This document shows, one piece after another, positions 63,135 to 64,000 of a stretch of DNA of 64,000 bases. Where the stretch lies: the NCBI RefSeq assembly GCF_003932495.1, contig NZ_QZMT01000004.1, forward strand, positions 62,001 to 126,000. Reading direction: 5' to 3'. Numbering within the stretch: the stretch's first letter is position 1; the number at the start of each line of letters is the position of its first letter. Made by a program: the position numbers and the translations under genes. Source of the stretch: Guyparkeria sp. SCN-R1. GTDB lineage: Bacteria; Pseudomonadota; Gammaproteobacteria; Halothiobacillales; Halothiobacillaceae. The notes beneath the pieces were generated by a model. The model did no database searches and was not told where the DNA came from. It was given only the letters and a program-made list of their open reading frames with translations.

Positions 63135-63878
63135 ATGGATCGTCTGGCTTATATCGCCATGAGCGGTGCCTCGCAGACATTACGGTCCCAGGCCACCAAC
63201 GCCAATAATTTGGCGAACGTGAACACCCAGGGTTTCAAGGCAGACATCGATGCCTTTGCCGCGCTGCCGGTCTACGGCCCGGGGCAGGCATCGCGGGCCT
63301 ATACCGAGGCGCAGGGCAAGGGCGCGGATTTATCTGCCGGCCCCCTGATGACCACCGGTCGGGATCTAGACATCGCCGTCAAGGGTGAGGGGTTCATGGC
63401 CGTGGAGGCGCCGGATGGCCGGGTGGCTTACACCCGCCGCGGTGATCTTCACCTGACGGCCAATGGCCAGTTGCAGACCGGGCAGGGCGATCCGGTCATG
63501 GGCAATGAGGGTCCGATCGCCATACCCCCGGCCGAGAAGATCGATATTCACGCCGACGGCAGCATCAGCATCATCCCGGTGGGTGGCCAGGCCAATGCCC
63601 CGGCGATGGTCGATCGCATCCGGCTGGTCAATCCGGACCAGGCCGACCTGACCAAGGGGCAGGACGGGCGCTTCTCGCTGCGTGAAGGCGCCGAGGAGCC
63701 GCAGGCCGATGCCGCCGTGCAGGTTGCCAGCGGCGTGCTCGAGGGCAGCAACGTCAATGCCGTCGAGGCGATGGTCAACATGATCGAGTACGGCCGGATG
63801 TTCGAGACACAGAGCCGAATGATTCGCACGGCGGACGAGAACGGCGAAGCCGCCGACCGCCTGATGCGTCTCGGTTAA
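63135..63878 (+). CDS. flgF: Flagellar proximal rod protein FlgF
   Basis: 247 residues. [48 protein letters not shown] start; AVKGEGFMAVEAPDGRVAYTRRGDLHLTANGQLQT central block; and C-terminal LEGSNVNAVEAMVNMIEYGRMFETQSRMIRTADENGEAADRLMRLG. Rod protein, first gene of a second rod-ring operon behind its own sigma-54 promoter. GTG one codon earlier is possible; GGAGGTG ribosome site. Confidence 0.96.
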   Translation: MDRLAYIAMSGASQTLRSQATNANNLANVNTQGFKADIDAFAALPVYGPGQASRAYTEAQGKGADLSAGPLMTTGRDLDIAVKGEGFMAVEAPDGRVAYTRRGDLHLTANGQLQTGQGDPVMGNEGPIAIPPAEKIDIHADGSISIIPVGGQANAPAMVDRIRLVNPDQADLTKGQDGRFSLREGAEEPQADAAVQVASGVLEGSNVNAVEAMVNMIEYGRMFETQSRMIRTADENGEAADRLMRLG

Positions 63879-63900
63879 ATCAGTTAGGGGAGAGACACCA

Positions 63901-64000
63901 TGACCACACCCGCACTTTGGACCGCCAAGACCGGCCTGGATGCGCAGCAGACGCGCATGTCGGTGATTTCCAACAACCTTGCCAACGTCAACACCACCGG
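63901..64000 (+). CDS. flgG: Flagellar distal rod protein FlgG, N-terminal part
   Basis: The first 33 codons: [20 protein letters not shown] then [13 protein letters not shown], the FlgG N terminus. Ribosome site AGGGGAGAG, 22 nt after flgF. It continues past the window edge. Confidence 0.95.

Overview
The window is high-GC gammaproteobacterial chromosome. Gene content (thiocyanate-dehydrogenase-like copper enzyme, DsrE-like periplasmic protein, TauE/SafE exporter, ovothiol genes, polar-type flagellar and CheV/CheR cluster, CcoS) suggests a motile sulfur-oxidising chemolithotroph of the Halothiobacillus/Guyparkeria type. The genus is an inference from gene content and my memory of the family; no search was run.

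Layout. 1-15.6 kb: end of pgm, tRNA-Arg, a very large light-sensor-like GGDEF/EAL protein, an ovothiol operon (ovoA-ovoB), sohB, a two-gene glycosyltransferase/flippase-like operon, tRNA-Gly and tRNA-Cys, a lytic transglycosylase and a HugZ-like gene. 15.9-30.2 kb: an accessory island inserted at the tail-to-tail junction of the HugZ-like gene and dusA, bounded by two ~599-bp direct repeats of that junction. 30.5-55.6 kb: housekeeping (dusA, tauE-like, MCP, CDF transporter, ycjX-ycjF, hemB, trhP/yegQ, lptFG, parC, htpX, ccoS, rpoH, ftsXE, ftsY, rsmD). 55.8-64 kb: flagellar/chemotaxis locus flgN-flgM, flgA, cheV-cheR, flgBCDE, flgF, start of flgG.

The island is the main discovery. It carries two RND adaptors, a heavy-metal RND pump, an eight-helix sensor kinase, an NtrC-class sigma-54 activator, a thioredoxin-fold protein without CXXC, a Tat-exported beta-propeller that I read as thiocyanate dehydrogenase, a Cu,Zn superoxide dismutase, a small periplasmic metal-type protein and a periplasmic pentapeptide-repeat protein. 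Three near-perfect sigma-54 promoters (before the RND operon, before the thioredoxin/TcDH pair, and before a TcDH remnant) each have two upstream 15-bp sites of form GTTYC-N5-GRAAC, centred 43-44 bp apart. This points to one phosphorelay-controlled regulon coupling a copper enzyme to metal export and oxidant defence. A partial second copy of the TcDH region (promoter, 3' end of the gene, identical hairpin) shows internal duplication followed by deletion.

Other regulatory structure is readable directly: a perfect CIRCE operator before rpoH, a sigma-32 promoter before htpX, sigma-28 promoters before flgM, cheV and the MCP gene, and sigma-54 promoters before flgB, flgF and probably flgA. Three copies of a MITE-like element with terminal inverted repeats lie between genes. 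No CRISPR array, integrase, transposase or rRNA gene was seen.
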